From Microbacterium sp. Root61 (GTDB lineage Bacteria; Actinomycetota; Actinomycetes; Actinomycetales; Microbacteriaceae): a stretch of 64,000 bases of DNA. Of this stretch, positions 7,628 to 16,434 are shown one piece after another. The position numbers were made by a program, and so were the translations under genes. How positions within the stretch are numbered: the stretch's first letter is position 1; each line of letters opens with the position of its first letter. The stretch is from assembly GCF_001427525.1 (NCBI RefSeq), contig NZ_LMGU01000001.1, positions 3,045,713 through 3,109,712 on the forward strand. Direction: 5' to 3'. The notes under the pieces were generated by a model. That model did no database searches, had not been told where the DNA came from, and saw nothing but the letters and a program-made list of their open reading frames with translations.

Positions 7628-8395
7628 GTGAGTACCCCCGAGTCCGGCGAGTTCGTCCAGTCGTTCGCGCGCGGGCTGGCGGTCATCCGCGCGTTCGATG
7701 GGCAGCATCCCGAGCTCTCGTTGAGTGAGGTCGCCCGCCGCGCCGAGATCACGCGCGCGGCGGCACGCCGCTTCCTGCTGACGCTCGAGACGCTGGGCTA
7801 CGTCCGCACGGACGGTCGCACGTTCGCGCTGACCCCTCGCGTGCTCGAGCTCGGGTTCTCGTACCTGTCGTCGCTGTCGCTGCCCGAGATCGCGCAGCCG
7901 CACCTCGAGCGGCTCTCCCGCGAGGTCGACGAAAGCGTGTCGGCGGCCGTGCTGGACGGCACCGAGATGATCTACGTCGCGCGCGTCCCGACGCGACGCA
8001 TCATGAGCGTCCGCATCACGATCGGCACACGCTTCCCGGCGTACGCGACCTCGATGGGGCGCGTGCTGCTGGCGGGGCTGCCGGATGCCGTGGTCGACGA
8101 GGTGCTCGCGGCATCCGCCCCCCAGCGCCTGACCGACCGGACTCTCATGGGAGAGGATCTGCGCGCCGAGCTGGTCCACGTGCGCGAACAGGGCTGGTCG
8201 ATCATCGACGGAGAGCTCGAGCAGGGTGTCCGCTCCGCCGCGGTGCCGTTGCGCGGCCGTGACGGCCGAGTGGTGGCGGCCGTGAACGTGTCCACGAGCG
8301 CGACCCGGGACTCGCTGGAGCGCGTCACGGACGTGTACCTGCCTGCGCTGCTGGCGACGGCGGCCAACATCGACGCGGAGCTTCGCCTGGCCTGA
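7628..8395 (+). CDS. pcaR: IclR-family regulator of the pca genes
   Basis: This 255-aa regulator has a winged helix at about residues 10-65 (FVQSFARGLAVIRAF... SLSEVARRAEITRAAARRFL) and an IclR effector domain including FGYLS-like FSYLSSLSLPEIAQPHLERL, YVARVPTRRIMSV and the tail DVYLPALLATAANI. Those features match the PcaR/PcaU/PobR subgroup, which senses 3-oxoadipate or protocatechuate. The gene follows pcaF by 31 bp on the same strand, and the GCGAAC inverted repeat before pcaI is a candidate target. A GTG start at 7628 is preceded by a weak CAGGATG site. A hairpin at 8440-8468 ends the transcript. Confidence 0.88.
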   Translation: MSTPESGEFVQSFARGLAVIRAFDGQHPELSLSEVARRAEITRAAARRFLLTLETLGYVRTDGRTFALTPRVLELGFSYLSSLSLPEIAQPHLERLSREVDESVSAAVLDGTEMIYVARVPTRRIMSVRITIGTRFPAYATSMGRVLLAGLPDAVVDEVLAASAPQRLTDRTLMGEDLRAELVHVREQGWSIIDGELEQGVRSAAVPLRGRDGRVVAAVNVSTSATRDSLERVTDVYLPALLATAANIDAELRLA

Positions 8396-8439
8396 CGAGC
8401 GTTTCGGCTTCCGCGCTCAGTCGACGACCGGGCAAGGGT

Positions 8440-8468
8440 GGGGCTGCGCGTCACCCGCGCGCAGCCCC
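8440..8468. terminator. Bidirectional terminator hairpin
   Basis: GGGGCTGCGCG (8440-8450) pairs perfectly with CGCGCAGCCCC (8458-8468) around a 7-nt loop. It lies between the convergent pcaR and the dpp-like operon. There is no clear U-tract, as is common in high-GC actinobacteria. Confidence 0.6.
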
Positions 8469-8473
8469 GCACC

Positions 8474-10156
8474 TCACTCCTGTGTCGTCGGATCCTCGAG
8501 GGCGGACGCCTCGGCCGATACGGCTTCGAGGTCCCAGTCGGGGCGCGGCACAGAATCGATGAGCAGTCGCGTGTACGGATGCTGTGGCGCCTTGAGCATC
8601 TGCACCGTGTTGCCGCGCTCCACGATCTCGCCGGACTTCATCACGACGGTCTCATCGCACAGGCGCCGCACGACCGCGAGGTCGTGGCTGATGAACAGCA
8701 CCGTCAGGCCCCGCTCCCGGCGGATCGTCTCCACGACGCTCAGCACCTGCGCCTGCACCGACACGTCCAGGGCGCTGGTGGCCTCATCCATCACGAGCAC
8801 ATCCGGCTCGATGGCGAGGCTGCGGGCGATCGCGACGCGCTGTCGCTGCCCGCCGGACAGCGTGCGCGGGCGCGCCTGCGCGTGCACATCGCTGAGCCCG
8901 ACCTGCTCCAGCAGCTCGATGACGCGCGCGCGGGCATCGGTCGTGGAGAGCGGCTTGTGCAGCCGCAGAGCGTCTTCGATCGCGCGTCCCGCGGTCATGC
9001 GCGGGTCCAGGGAGAGGTACGGGTCCTGGAACACCATCTGCACCGACCGGGCGCGGGCGAGCCGTTCGGCCCGGCTGTTGCCGACCGTCCGGCGCTCCTT
9101 GCCGTCGATGCGGATGTCGCCCGTATCGGCATGCTCGAGGCCGACGATCATGCGGGCGAGCGTCGACTTGCCCGAACCGGACTCGCCGACCACGCCGAGC
9201 GCGCCGCCGCGCGGGATCTCGATCGTCGCGTCGATGACGGCGCGCACCGGCTCCTTGCCGCGGCGGACGTAGGTCTTGGACACGCCGCTCGCCGAGAGCA
9301 TCGGCTCCGCGACAGGCACCTCGGGTCCCGCCGGCGTCGAGGGAGGGGAGACGGATGCCGCGGCATCCGCGTCCTGGCCCACCACGACGATCGTCGGGGT
9401 CGCTGCGACGAGCCGCTTCGTGTAGGCGGCCTGCGGGTTGCGGAAGACCTTGCGGGCGTCGCCCTGCTCTTCCACCCGCCCCTTGCTCATCACGTACACG
9501 CGGTCGCAGATGGAGGCGGCGAGATTCAGGTCGTGCGTGATGAAGAGCATGCCCATGCCGCGGCTGGCGCGCTGCTCGGCGAGGACGCCGATGATCTCGG
9601 CCTGCGTCGTGACATCCAGCGCGGTCGTCGGCTCATCGCAGATGAGCAGGCGCGGAGAACTGGTCAGGGCTCCCGCGATCATGACGCGCTGCAGCATGCC
9701 GCCGGAGAGCTCGTGCGGGTACTGGCGCAGGTGCTCGGCCGGACGCGGCATCCGCACCGCCGCCAGCAGCGACAGCGCCACCGCATTGGCGTCGGCCGCG
9801 GAGCGGTTCTCGCACAGGCGCATCGTCTCGGTCAGGTGGTCGCCGACCGTGCGCATCGGGTTGATGCCGGCGCGCGGGTCCTGGAAGATCATCGACGCCT
9901 GCGTGCGCCGCAGCTGGAGCAGGTCGTTGCGCTTGGCATCCAGCACCGACTGGCCGAGCAGGGTCACCGAGCCGCCGGTCGTGGACTGGCTCGGCAGCAG
10001 GCCCAGCACCGAACGCGCAGTGAGCGACTTGCCGGATCCGGATTCGCCGACGAGGCCGACGGTCTCCCCTTCGGCGACCGTCAGGCTGATGCCGTCGAGC
10101 AGCCGAGTGCCATTGGGGAGGTCGAGGGTGAGTTCGGAGATGTCGAGAAGGGTCAT
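8474..10156 (-). CDS. Fused dual ATPase of a peptide/nickel-type ABC importer (DppD-DppF fusion)
   Basis: This 560-aa protein contains two complete ABC ATPase domains in one chain. Domain 1 has Walker A GESGSGKS (37-44), signature LSGGMLQRV and Walker B LLICDEPTTALD. Domain 2 has a second GESGSGKST, signature LSGGQRQRVAIARSL and LVMDEATSALD. Oligopeptide ABC ATPase features follow the Walker B helix in each half. It powers uptake by the DppC- and DppB-like permeases encoded immediately upstream. The ATG at 10156 overlaps the permease stop as ATGA, so the much longer open frame upstream is rejected. In most bacteria the two ATPases are separate proteins; fusions are common in actinobacteria. 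Confidence 0.9.
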   Translation of the reverse strand: MTLLDISELTLDLPNGTRLLDGISLTVAEGETVGLVGESGSGKSLTARSVLGLLPSQSTTGGSVTLLGQSVLDAKRNDLLQLRRTQASMIFQDPRAGINPMRTVGDHLTETMRLCENRSAADANAVALSLLAAVRMPRPAEHLRQYPHELSGGMLQRVMIAGALTSSPRLLICDEPTTALDVTTQAEIIGVLAEQRASRGMGMLFITHDLNLAASICDRVYVMSKGRVEEQGDARKVFRNPQAAYTKRLVAATPTIVVVGQDADAAASVSPPSTPAGPEVPVAEPMLSASGVSKTYVRRGKEPVRAVIDATIEIPRGGALGVVGESGSGKSTLARMIVGLEHADTGDIRIDGKERRTVGNSRAERLARARSVQMVFQDPYLSLDPRMTAGRAIEDALRLHKPLSTTDARARVIELLEQVGLSDVHAQARPRTLSGGQRQRVAIARSLAIEPDVLVMDEATSALDVSVQAQVLSVVETIRRERGLTVLFISHDLAVVRRLCDETVVMKSGEIVERGNTVQMLKAPQHPYTRLLIDSVPRPDWDLEAVSAEASALEDPTTQE

Positions 10157-11073
10157 GCGGGGAGCTCGCCTCCGATGCGATCCGAGAGTTCTTCGCCGAT
10201 CACGTTGACCGCGACCACGACCAGCACGACGGCGATCGCCGGGACGAGCGCGGGAAGGAAGTAGCCGCCGATAAGGCCGGCCTGGGCTTCGTTGATCATC
10301 GCGCCCCAGTCCGCGGTCGGCGCCTGCACGCCGAGGCCGAGGAAGGAGAGCGCCGCGAGCTCGGCCAGCACGTATCCGAAGTTCAGCGTCGACTGCGCGC
10401 CGACGATCGGGGTGACGTTGGGCAGCACGCGGCGGAGTGCGATCCATGCGCCGCTGAATCCCTGCACGCGATACGCCGCCACGTACGGTCGGGCCCGCTC
10501 GGAAGCGACGAGCGATCGGGTGAGACGCGCCACGAACGGCGCATACGCGATGCTCATGGCGACCACCGGCGCGACCAGGCCCTTGCCGAACAGGGCGACG
10601 GCCATGATGGCGATCAGCAGTGACGGGAAGGCGAACACCACGTCGAAGATCCGGCCGAGCACCGAGTCGATCCAGCCGCCCCGCCAGCCGGCGAGCAGCC
10701 CGAGCAGGATGCCGATCACGGTCGAGAAGACCACGACCAGCAGCGGCGCGAGCAGAGCGGTGCGCGCTCCGTAGATCATGCGGCTGAGCGTGTCACGGCC
10801 GAGCGAGTCGGTGCCGAGCCAGTGGGCCATGCTCGGACCGGCCTGGATGTTCAGCAGATCGACTTGATCGGGGTTGTACGGTGCGACGAACGGAGCGAAG
10901 ATCGCGGCCAGGGTCACGATCGCGAGGAAGATCGCGCAGACCATGAACGACGTGCTGGAGATGCGCGCCCGGGGGGAGCGCATCACTTTCATTGTGATGG
11001 TGGTGGCTGGGCCCACGCGGCCGGAGGCTCCGCGCGACGCGCCAGCGGCGCGTGGAGGGGTCGTGGGGATCAT
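10153..11073 (-). CDS. DppC-like ABC transporter permease
   Basis: This 306-aa permease belongs to the binding-protein-dependent transport family (BPD_transp_1). It has an N-terminal membrane helix after about residue 40 (STSFMVCAIFLAIVTLAAIF) followed by the DppC-specific segment HWLGTDSLGRDTLSRMIYGART, then five more helices. The EAA cytoplasmic loop is ERARPYVAAYRVQGFSG, where the ATPase docks. The C-terminal part has ELAALSFLGLGVQAP, typical of DppC/OppC. Start and stop each overlap a neighbouring gene by four bases (ATGA), so translation is coupled to dppB and the ATPase. The first 28 residues are unusually long and basic; an internal ATG at residue 28 is an alternative start. Confidence 0.9.
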   Translation of the reverse strand: MIPTTPPRAAGASRGASGRVGPATTITMKVMRSPRARISSTSFMVCAIFLAIVTLAAIFAPFVAPYNPDQVDLLNIQAGPSMAHWLGTDSLGRDTLSRMIYGARTALLAPLLVVVFSTVIGILLGLLAGWRGGWIDSVLGRIFDVVFAFPSLLIAIMAVALFGKGLVAPVVAMSIAYAPFVARLTRSLVASERARPYVAAYRVQGFSGAWIALRRVLPNVTPIVGAQSTLNFGYVLAELAALSFLGLGVQAPTADWGAMINEAQAGLIGGYFLPALVPAIAVVLVVVAVNVIGEELSDRIGGELPA

Positions 11074-12026
11074 CGGGCACCAGCTCCTGCTGCGGATCGG
11101 GGGTCGACCCAGGGTTCGAGGACGTCGATCACGGCGTTGACCACGACGAAGGCCGTGACCACCAGCAGCACGATCGCCTGCACGACGGGGAAGTCGAGGC
11201 GGTCGACGGACTGCACGAGCAGCGAGCCGATCCCGGCGAGGCCGAAGGCCGCTTCGACGATGGAGCTCGCGACCAGGAGCCCCGCGACCAGCACGCCGCT
11301 GACGGTGAGGATCGGGCCGATCGAGTTGCGGAACACGTGACGACGGATGACGGTGCCGCGCTTGAGACCGCGGCTGGTGGCCACCTCGACGTGTTCGCGA
11401 CCGAGCTGCTCGACCATCGACGAGCGGGTGACCTTGCCGACGAGCACCACGAACACGATCGCCAGCGCGATCGAGGGCAGCACCAGGTGGTACACCTGGT
11501 CGAAGAACCCCTCACCGGAGCCGAACGACGGGAACCAGCCGAGCTGCACCGCGAAGATCGCGATCAGCACGATGGAGCCGACGAAGGACGGGATGGCGCC
11601 GAGCACGGTGAGCCCGATGAGCACGGAGCGATCGAGCACCTTGCCGCGGTTGAGCGAGGCGACGATGCCGGCGGTGAGTCCGACGACCGCGATCATCGTG
11701 CCGGCCATGATGACCAGCATCAGGGTGACCGGAAGCCGGTCGCCGATGACCTGGGTGACGTCCTGGCGGTACTGCAGCGAGCGACCGAAGTCGCCGTGCA
11801 GCACGCCCGCGAGCCAGTTCAGGTACTGCTGCCACGGCGGCAGATCCAGGCCGTACTGCGCGGTCACCAGCGCGACCGCCTCCGGGCTGGGCTTGCGACC
11901 GCGGAGGAGGAACGCGACGGGGTCGCCGGGTACCAGGAACCGCGAGAAGAAGACCAGCAGCGATGCCAGGAAAAGGGTGAGAAGAAGGGCGCCGAGCTTG
12001 CCGACCACCCGGCGGAACGTGGTCAT
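11070..12026 (-). CDS. DppB-like ABC transporter permease
   Basis: This 318-aa permease has the DppB/OppB architecture: a first helix (GALLLTLFLASLLVFFSRF), the external segment with FLVPGDPVAFLLRGRKPS and YLNWLAGVLHGDFGRSL, then five more helices. The ATPase-docking loop is EQLGREHVEVATSRGLKRG. It forms a heterodimer with the DppC-like protein. It lies 48 bp downstream of the solute-binding gene and overlaps the next permease by four bases. The substrate is not readable from the permease; the operon link to an amidohydrolase suggests a peptide-like or amide compound. Confidence 0.9.
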   Translation of the reverse strand: MTTFRRVVGKLGALLLTLFLASLLVFFSRFLVPGDPVAFLLRGRKPSPEAVALVTAQYGLDLPPWQQYLNWLAGVLHGDFGRSLQYRQDVTQVIGDRLPVTLMLVIMAGTMIAVVGLTAGIVASLNRGKVLDRSVLIGLTVLGAIPSFVGSIVLIAIFAVQLGWFPSFGSGEGFFDQVYHLVLPSIALAIVFVVLVGKVTRSSMVEQLGREHVEVATSRGLKRGTVIRRHVFRNSIGPILTVSGVLVAGLLVASSIVEAAFGLAGIGSLLVQSVDRLDFPVVQAIVLLVVTAFVVVNAVIDVLEPWVDPRSAAGAGAR

Positions 12027-12074
12027 CGGATGACCGCCGTTCCGCCGGAGTGGATCAGGCCGAGCCCGTCACCG

Positions 12075-13733
12075 TCAGCGTGCGCCAATGGTGGCCGCCC
12101 ACGGGAAATACAGGAAGGCGACCGACGGTGTGACACCGGTGATGCGCTTGCCCATGAACAGCGTGGTGGGCGCCTCGAGCATCGGCAGCCAGGGGAGCTG
12201 TGCATTGGCGATCTGCTGGGCCTCCGCGGTCTTGGCGGAACGCTCGGCCGGGTCCTGGATGGTGGCGGCCTCGTTGACGATCGCGTCGAACTCCGGGTCG
12301 CTCCAGTTGCCGTAGTTGCTGAAGTCGCCGGTGCGCAGCACGCTGTACATCTCGAGCGGGTCGGGGCTGGACAGGTACCACGACGTGTAGAACAGGTCCA
12401 CGCCTTCGCGGGCACTGGGGTCGGAGAACAGAGCGGTGTATGCGTTGGGCGTGACCGTCTCGATCTTCACCTTCAGGCCGATCGCCGTGGCCGCCGCGGC
12501 CGTGGCCTGGGCGTAGACGTTGAAGTCGCTGCTGATCGGCGCCGTGACATAGGTGAGCTCTGCACCGGTCGCGCCGGCCTCCTCGACGAGCTTCTTGGCC
12601 GCCTCGATGTCGTAGTCGTAGTCGGTGATGTCGTCGAATGCGGCGTTGAGGGCGTCATCGCTCGCGCCGACCCAGACCGACTTCGTGGTCATCACGTCAG
12701 TGACGTCGCCATAGCCCTTGAGTGCGGCATCCACGATTCCCTCGCGATCCAGCGCCATCAGCAGCGCCTGGCGGACGCGCAGGTCGCCCAGCGGGCCCTC
12801 CATGTTGGAGATGACGATGTTCGAGACGGCGGTGTTCAGACCGAAGAGCATGTCGCCCTGGTCGGAGGTGCGCAGCTGCGGCACGGCGTCGGCCGGGATC
12901 ATCCAGCCGCCGTCGACGTCGCCGGACTTCAGCGCGTTCACGCGGGCGTTGGCGTCGTTCATGAAGAGGAACTTGACCTCACCGGAACGGGCCTTCAGCT
13001 CGGGGTCCCAATAGTCGTCGTAGCGTTCGAGCGTGACGCTCTCGCCCGACTTCCACTCTTTGAAGCTGAACGGGCCCGTGCAGTTGACGCCGCCGGTCGA
13101 GTTGCCGTAGTCGGCGCCCTTCTCGGCGAGCGTCGCGGCGGACTCGATGACACCGGCGGAGCCGCCCATGCCGAGGTTGAACTGCGAGTCGGGGCCGTTC
13201 ATGGTCACGGTGACCTGGAGGTCGCCGGTCTGCTCGATCGACACGACGTTCTGGTACACGGAGTACCAGGAAGATCCGACCGCCGGGTCGAGGATGCGAC
13301 TCATCGAGGCGACGACATCCGCCGCAGTCAGGGGGGTTCCGTCGTGGAACGTGACGCCGTCGCGGATCTCGTAGACCCAGGTCTCCGGGGTCGGGTGCGT
13401 GACCGACTCGGCGAGTCCGGGCGACAGGCTGAAGTCGGGGTTCAGCCGCATCAGCGACTCGCAGACGTTGGCGAGAACCTGGTTGTCGGCGTAGTCGAAG
13501 GCGTACGCGTAGTCCAGGGAGTACGGCTCGGCGTAGCTCGCCCAGGTGAACGAGTCGATGTCGCCGGAAGGAGCGGCCGTCGACGTCGTCAGCTCCCATT
13601 CGGCGGGGGTGGTCTTCTCCGGTTCAGAGGCCGAACAGCCGGTCAGGACCAGGGCGACCCCGAGTCCGGCGGCGACGATCGTCGCGACGCGACGATGGCC
13701 GCGCCGAGAGGGCATGGCAGGTGTGTGGGACAT
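12075..13733 (-). CDS. Extracellular solute-binding lipoprotein, SBP family 5
   Basis: This 552-aa protein is the substrate receptor of the ABC importer. A lipoprotein signal peptide ends in LVLTGC with the lipidated Cys at residue 33. The family 5 (peptide/nickel) fold is shown by LMRLNPDFSLSPGLAESV, YEIRDGVTFHDGTPLTAADVVASM, VRQALLMALDREGIVDAAL and the C-terminal QQIANAQLPWLPML. Length is normal for DppA/OppA-type receptors. The ATG at 13733 has a good GAGGAG ribosome-binding site. It lies 28 bp downstream of the amidohydrolase gene, consistent with import and hydrolysis of the same compound. Ligand identity is unknown. Confidence 0.92.
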   Translation of the reverse strand: MSHTPAMPSRRGHRRVATIVAAGLGVALVLTGCSASEPEKTTPAEWELTTSTAAPSGDIDSFTWASYAEPYSLDYAYAFDYADNQVLANVCESLMRLNPDFSLSPGLAESVTHPTPETWVYEIRDGVTFHDGTPLTAADVVASMSRILDPAVGSSWYSVYQNVVSIEQTGDLQVTVTMNGPDSQFNLGMGGSAGVIESAATLAEKGADYGNSTGGVNCTGPFSFKEWKSGESVTLERYDDYWDPELKARSGEVKFLFMNDANARVNALKSGDVDGGWMIPADAVPQLRTSDQGDMLFGLNTAVSNIVISNMEGPLGDLRVRQALLMALDREGIVDAALKGYGDVTDVMTTKSVWVGASDDALNAAFDDITDYDYDIEAAKKLVEEAGATGAELTYVTAPISSDFNVYAQATAAAATAIGLKVKIETVTPNAYTALFSDPSAREGVDLFYTSWYLSSPDPLEMYSVLRTGDFSNYGNWSDPEFDAIVNEAATIQDPAERSAKTAEAQQIANAQLPWLPMLEAPTTLFMGKRITGVTPSVAFLYFPWAATIGAR

Positions 13734-13761
13734 GGTGCTCCTCGATTCAGGCGGTGCGGGT

Positions 13762-15420
13762 TCAGGCGGTGCGGGTGTAGACGGGTGCGCCCTCGATCCA
13801 GGTGGAGTCGACCGTGGCGCGGGAGATCTCGTCCTGGGGGAGGGTGAAGGGGTTCGGGCTGAGCACGACCAGGTTCGCGAGGTAGCCCTCGCGGATGTAT
13901 CCGGTGTCGTGATCGCGGTGGTTCACGTACGCGCTGCCGGAGGTGTACGCGGCCATCGCCGTGGCGAGGTCGAGGCGCTGGTGCTCGCCTCCGAGCGGTC
14001 CGGCCTCGATGCCGGGCGCGATCCGCGTGACCGCGATGTGGATCGCGTCCATCGGGTCGGCGCTGGAGACCGGCCAGTCGCTGCCGGCGGCGAGCCGGGC
14101 ACCGTTGCGGACGAGGTCGCCGAACGGGTACTGGCGAGCCTCCGCACCGTCCTGCATGAACGGCAGGGTGAGCTGGTCGATCTGGTCCTCGTGCGTGGCC
14201 CACAGCGCCTGGAGATTCGCCACTGCGTCGAGTTCGGCGAATCGTGCCGTCTCGGACTCTTCGACGATCTGCAGGTGGGCGAGGTGGTGGCGGCCGTCTG
14301 TGGCGCCGTTGGCGGCGCGAGCCGCGGCGATCGCGTCGAGTGCCTCACGCACGGCGCGGTCGCCCAGGGCATGGAAGTGGACCTGCATTCCGGCCGCGTC
14401 GAGGTCCGTGACGATCTGCTTCAGGAAGTCGGGGTCGATGAAGGAGAGCCCGCTGTTGTCGGTGTCGTGGCCGTGCGTGTCGCGGTAGGGCGTGAGCATC
14501 GCGGCGGTCTGGTTCTCGGCGACTCCGTCGACCATGATCTTCGTCGTGCCGAGCGAGTAGTGGTCGGTGTGGCCGAGCGCATCGAGGGCATCGCGTCGTT
14601 CCACCATCTGCGCAACCTGTTCGATGCCGCCGTCGCGCGCCCACCACTGCGCCCCCACGACGTGCACGCGGAGCGTGCCGTCGGCGATGGCGCGGCGGTA
14701 CACGCTGTCGGCGTCCTCGACACCGGACAGGCTGCCGATCATCGCGTCCTGCCAGCCCGTGATACCCAGCGCGATCAGCTCCTCCTGCGCGCGCAGGAGT
14801 CCGGCATAGGCGAGATCGGCGCTGATCGTCGGCCGCACGCCGTCGAAGAGGTGCTCGGCGCCCTCGTGGAAGGTGCCGGCGGGGAAGCCGTCGGCTTCGC
14901 GCTCGATGCGTCCGTCGGCGGGGTCGGGGGTCGAGGCGTCCAGCCCGGCCAGCGTGATCGCGGCGGTGTTCGCCCACGCGCTGTGGTGATCTCGGCTGGA
15001 GAGTACGACGGGACGATCGGGCGCGACGGCGTCCAGGAGCGTGCGCACCGGTGCGCCGCCCGGGAAGTGGTCCATCGACCATCCGCCGCCCAGCACCCAG
15101 GCCCGGTCGGGGTTCGCGTCGACGTAGGCCTTGACGAGCGCGACGGCTTCGTCGGCGCTCTCCGCCTCGGTGAGGTTGCACGTCAGCATCTCGACGCCCG
15201 CACCGATCGGGTGCACGTGAGCGTCCTGGAACCCGGGGCTCAACAGCGCGCCGTCCAGGTCGATGACCTGCGTCACTTGGCCGACGAGGGCGAGGGCCTC
15301 GGCCTCGGGGAGCACGGCGGTGATGCGATCGCCGGTGACGGCCACGGCGTGACCGAGGATCGGCTCGCCGGCTCCGGTGAACACGGCGGCTCCGGTGAAC
15401 AGAACGTCGACAGCGGACAC
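13762..15420 (-). CDS. Amidohydrolase of the YtcJ-like (Amidohydro_3) group
   Basis: This 552-aa metal-dependent hydrolase has the N-terminal beta-sandwich and TIM barrel of Amidohydro_3. The metal motif HxH is His68/His70 in PGFQDAHVHPIG, and later ligand regions are HFHALGDRAVREALD, HLAHLQIVEESE and AAGSDWPVSSADPMDAI. Relatives cleave N-substituted formamides or other amides. It is the first gene of a five-gene operon with an SBP family 5 importer, so it may act on the imported compound. No signal peptide is seen, so it is cytoplasmic. The GTG start at 15420 follows a GAGGAA site. The promoter at 15459-15487 overlaps a palindrome next to the divergent TetR gene. Confidence 0.88.
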   Translation of the reverse strand: MSAVDVLFTGAAVFTGAGEPILGHAVAVTGDRITAVLPEAEALALVGQVTQVIDLDGALLSPGFQDAHVHPIGAGVEMLTCNLTEAESADEAVALVKAYVDANPDRAWVLGGGWSMDHFPGGAPVRTLLDAVAPDRPVVLSSRDHHSAWANTAAITLAGLDASTPDPADGRIEREADGFPAGTFHEGAEHLFDGVRPTISADLAYAGLLRAQEELIALGITGWQDAMIGSLSGVEDADSVYRRAIADGTLRVHVVGAQWWARDGGIEQVAQMVERRDALDALGHTDHYSLGTTKIMVDGVAENQTAAMLTPYRDTHGHDTDNSGLSFIDPDFLKQIVTDLDAAGMQVHFHALGDRAVREALDAIAAARAANGATDGRHHLAHLQIVEESETARFAELDAVANLQALWATHEDQIDQLTLPFMQDGAEARQYPFGDLVRNGARLAAGSDWPVSSADPMDAIHIAVTRIAPGIEAGPLGGEHQRLDLATAMAAYTSGSAYVNHRDHDTGYIREGYLANLVVLSPNPFTLPQDEISRATVDSTWIEGAPVYTRTA

Positions 15421-15458
15421 AGGTTCCTCGCTTCCTCTTTGAACGGGTGGTGAAGGTG

Positions 15459-15523
15459 ACAGTAGCGAGGCATGGGGATTGAGTCAACCGTGTTGACAAC
15501 AACGTGTACAGAGTCGTTATGCT
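15459..15523. promoter_or_regulatory. Divergent promoters sharing one palindromic operator
   Basis: On the minus strand, TTGACT (15487-15482) and TACTGT (15464-15459) with a 17-bp spacer form a strong promoter for the amidohydrolase operon. On the plus strand, TTGACA (15493-15498) and TATGCT (15518-15523) with a 19-bp spacer face the TetR gene. GTCAAC-CGT-GTTGAC (15483-15497), a perfect 6-3-6 palindrome, covers both -35 boxes, so one repressor dimer could block both genes. Confidence 0.7.
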
Positions 15524-15605
15524 GACGATGCTGCGCCGGTGATGGCGACTCTCAGAACCGCTGTATGCGTGGCACTATGGAACTCGACCGGCGAGAAAGA
15601 GTGCG

Positions 15606-16307
15606 ATGACGACTGCCACAGGTTCTGCGAAGGGTCGCACTCCGCGAGCCTCCGCCGGTCGTGCCCGATTGGACCGCGATTCGATCGTGGCCGCGGGGCT
15701 GGAGCTGGCAGCCACCTCTGCCACCTCGACCATTTCCGTGCGCGAGCTGGGCGCCCACCTCGGCGCCGATCCCACCGCGATCTACCGACACTTCCGCAGC
15801 AAAGAGCAGCTCATGGAAGCGCTCCTGGACGAGCTCACCCAGCGCAGCGTGGCCTCCGTCACGGCCGATCCGTCGGACTGGCGCGAGCGACTGCGTCAGC
15901 TCGCCGCATCCACCCTCGCGTACTACACGGCGCACCCGGCCATCGGCGCCGAGGCGATCGTGCTCACGACGCACGGTCCGGGCGAGCTGGATGCCATCGA
16001 GATCATGCTCGAGGCATTCTCCACAGCGGGGCTCAGCGGCGACGACGTGGTGCGTCACTATGCCCTACTGGCGTCGCACGTCCTCTCCAGCGCCGCCGGG
16101 ATCGCGCGCGCCCGCGGCGAACGCGGCGACGCACCCATGACCGGACCCTGGTTCGACGGGCCGATCCTCGCCGATCCGCGCACGCATCCCCGGATCGCCT
16201 CGTTCTCCGCCGAACTGGCCGACCTCCAGGATCGCGACTTGTTCTCCTTAGGTGTCGAGGCCGTCATCCAATCCGCCGAGCGCACGCTGCGACGCCAGGT
16301 CGAGTGA
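15606..16307 (+). CDS. TetR-family transcriptional regulator
   Basis: This 233-aa regulator has a TetR N-terminal HTH at about residues 22-68 (LDRDSIVAAGLELAA... ISVRELGAHLGADPTAIYRHFRSKEQLM) and an all-helical C-terminal ligand-binding domain (about 80-220) resembling TetR_C. It is divergent from the amidohydrolase-dpp operon, and a palindrome overlaps both promoters, so it most likely represses the operon and itself until an inducer (perhaps the transported compound) binds. The ATG at 15606 gives the usual short N-terminal tail. The gene ends before a block of three hairpin repeats. Confidence 0.88.
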   Translation: MTTATGSAKGRTPRASAGRARLDRDSIVAAGLELAATSATSTISVRELGAHLGADPTAIYRHFRSKEQLMEALLDELTQRSVASVTADPSDWRERLRQLAASTLAYYTAHPAIGAEAIVLTTHGPGELDAIEIMLEAFSTAGLSGDDVVRHYALLASHVLSSAAGIARARGERGDAPMTGPWFDGPILADPRTHPRIASFSAELADLQDRDLFSLGVEAVIQSAERTLRRQVE

Positions 16308-16313
16308 GCCGCT

Positions 16314-16434
16314 GGGGCTCCGCCCCAGGCCCCCGGGGTGCTAACGCACGGTACCTACCGGGGCTCCGCCCCAGACCCCCGAGTGCTAACGCGCTGTACC
16401 CACTGGGGCTCCGCCCCGGGCCCCCGGGTCCTAG
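16314..16434. repeat. Three tandem hairpin repeats between convergent genes
   Basis: GGGGCTCCGCCCC occurs at 16314-16326, 16360-16372 and 16405-16417, spaced 46 and 45 bp, each able to fold as a 5-bp stem. Each is followed by a similar C-rich tract and, in the first two, by GTGCTAACGC. The block lies between the convergent TetR and POT genes and may act as a bidirectional terminator. Confidence 0.75.

Noticed and set aside
11052..13847. A 931-codon plus-strand frame antisense to the DppB and solute-binding genes
   Set aside because: Low-complexity Arg/Asp/Gly product; the minus strand encodes full-length transporter proteins with normal signals.
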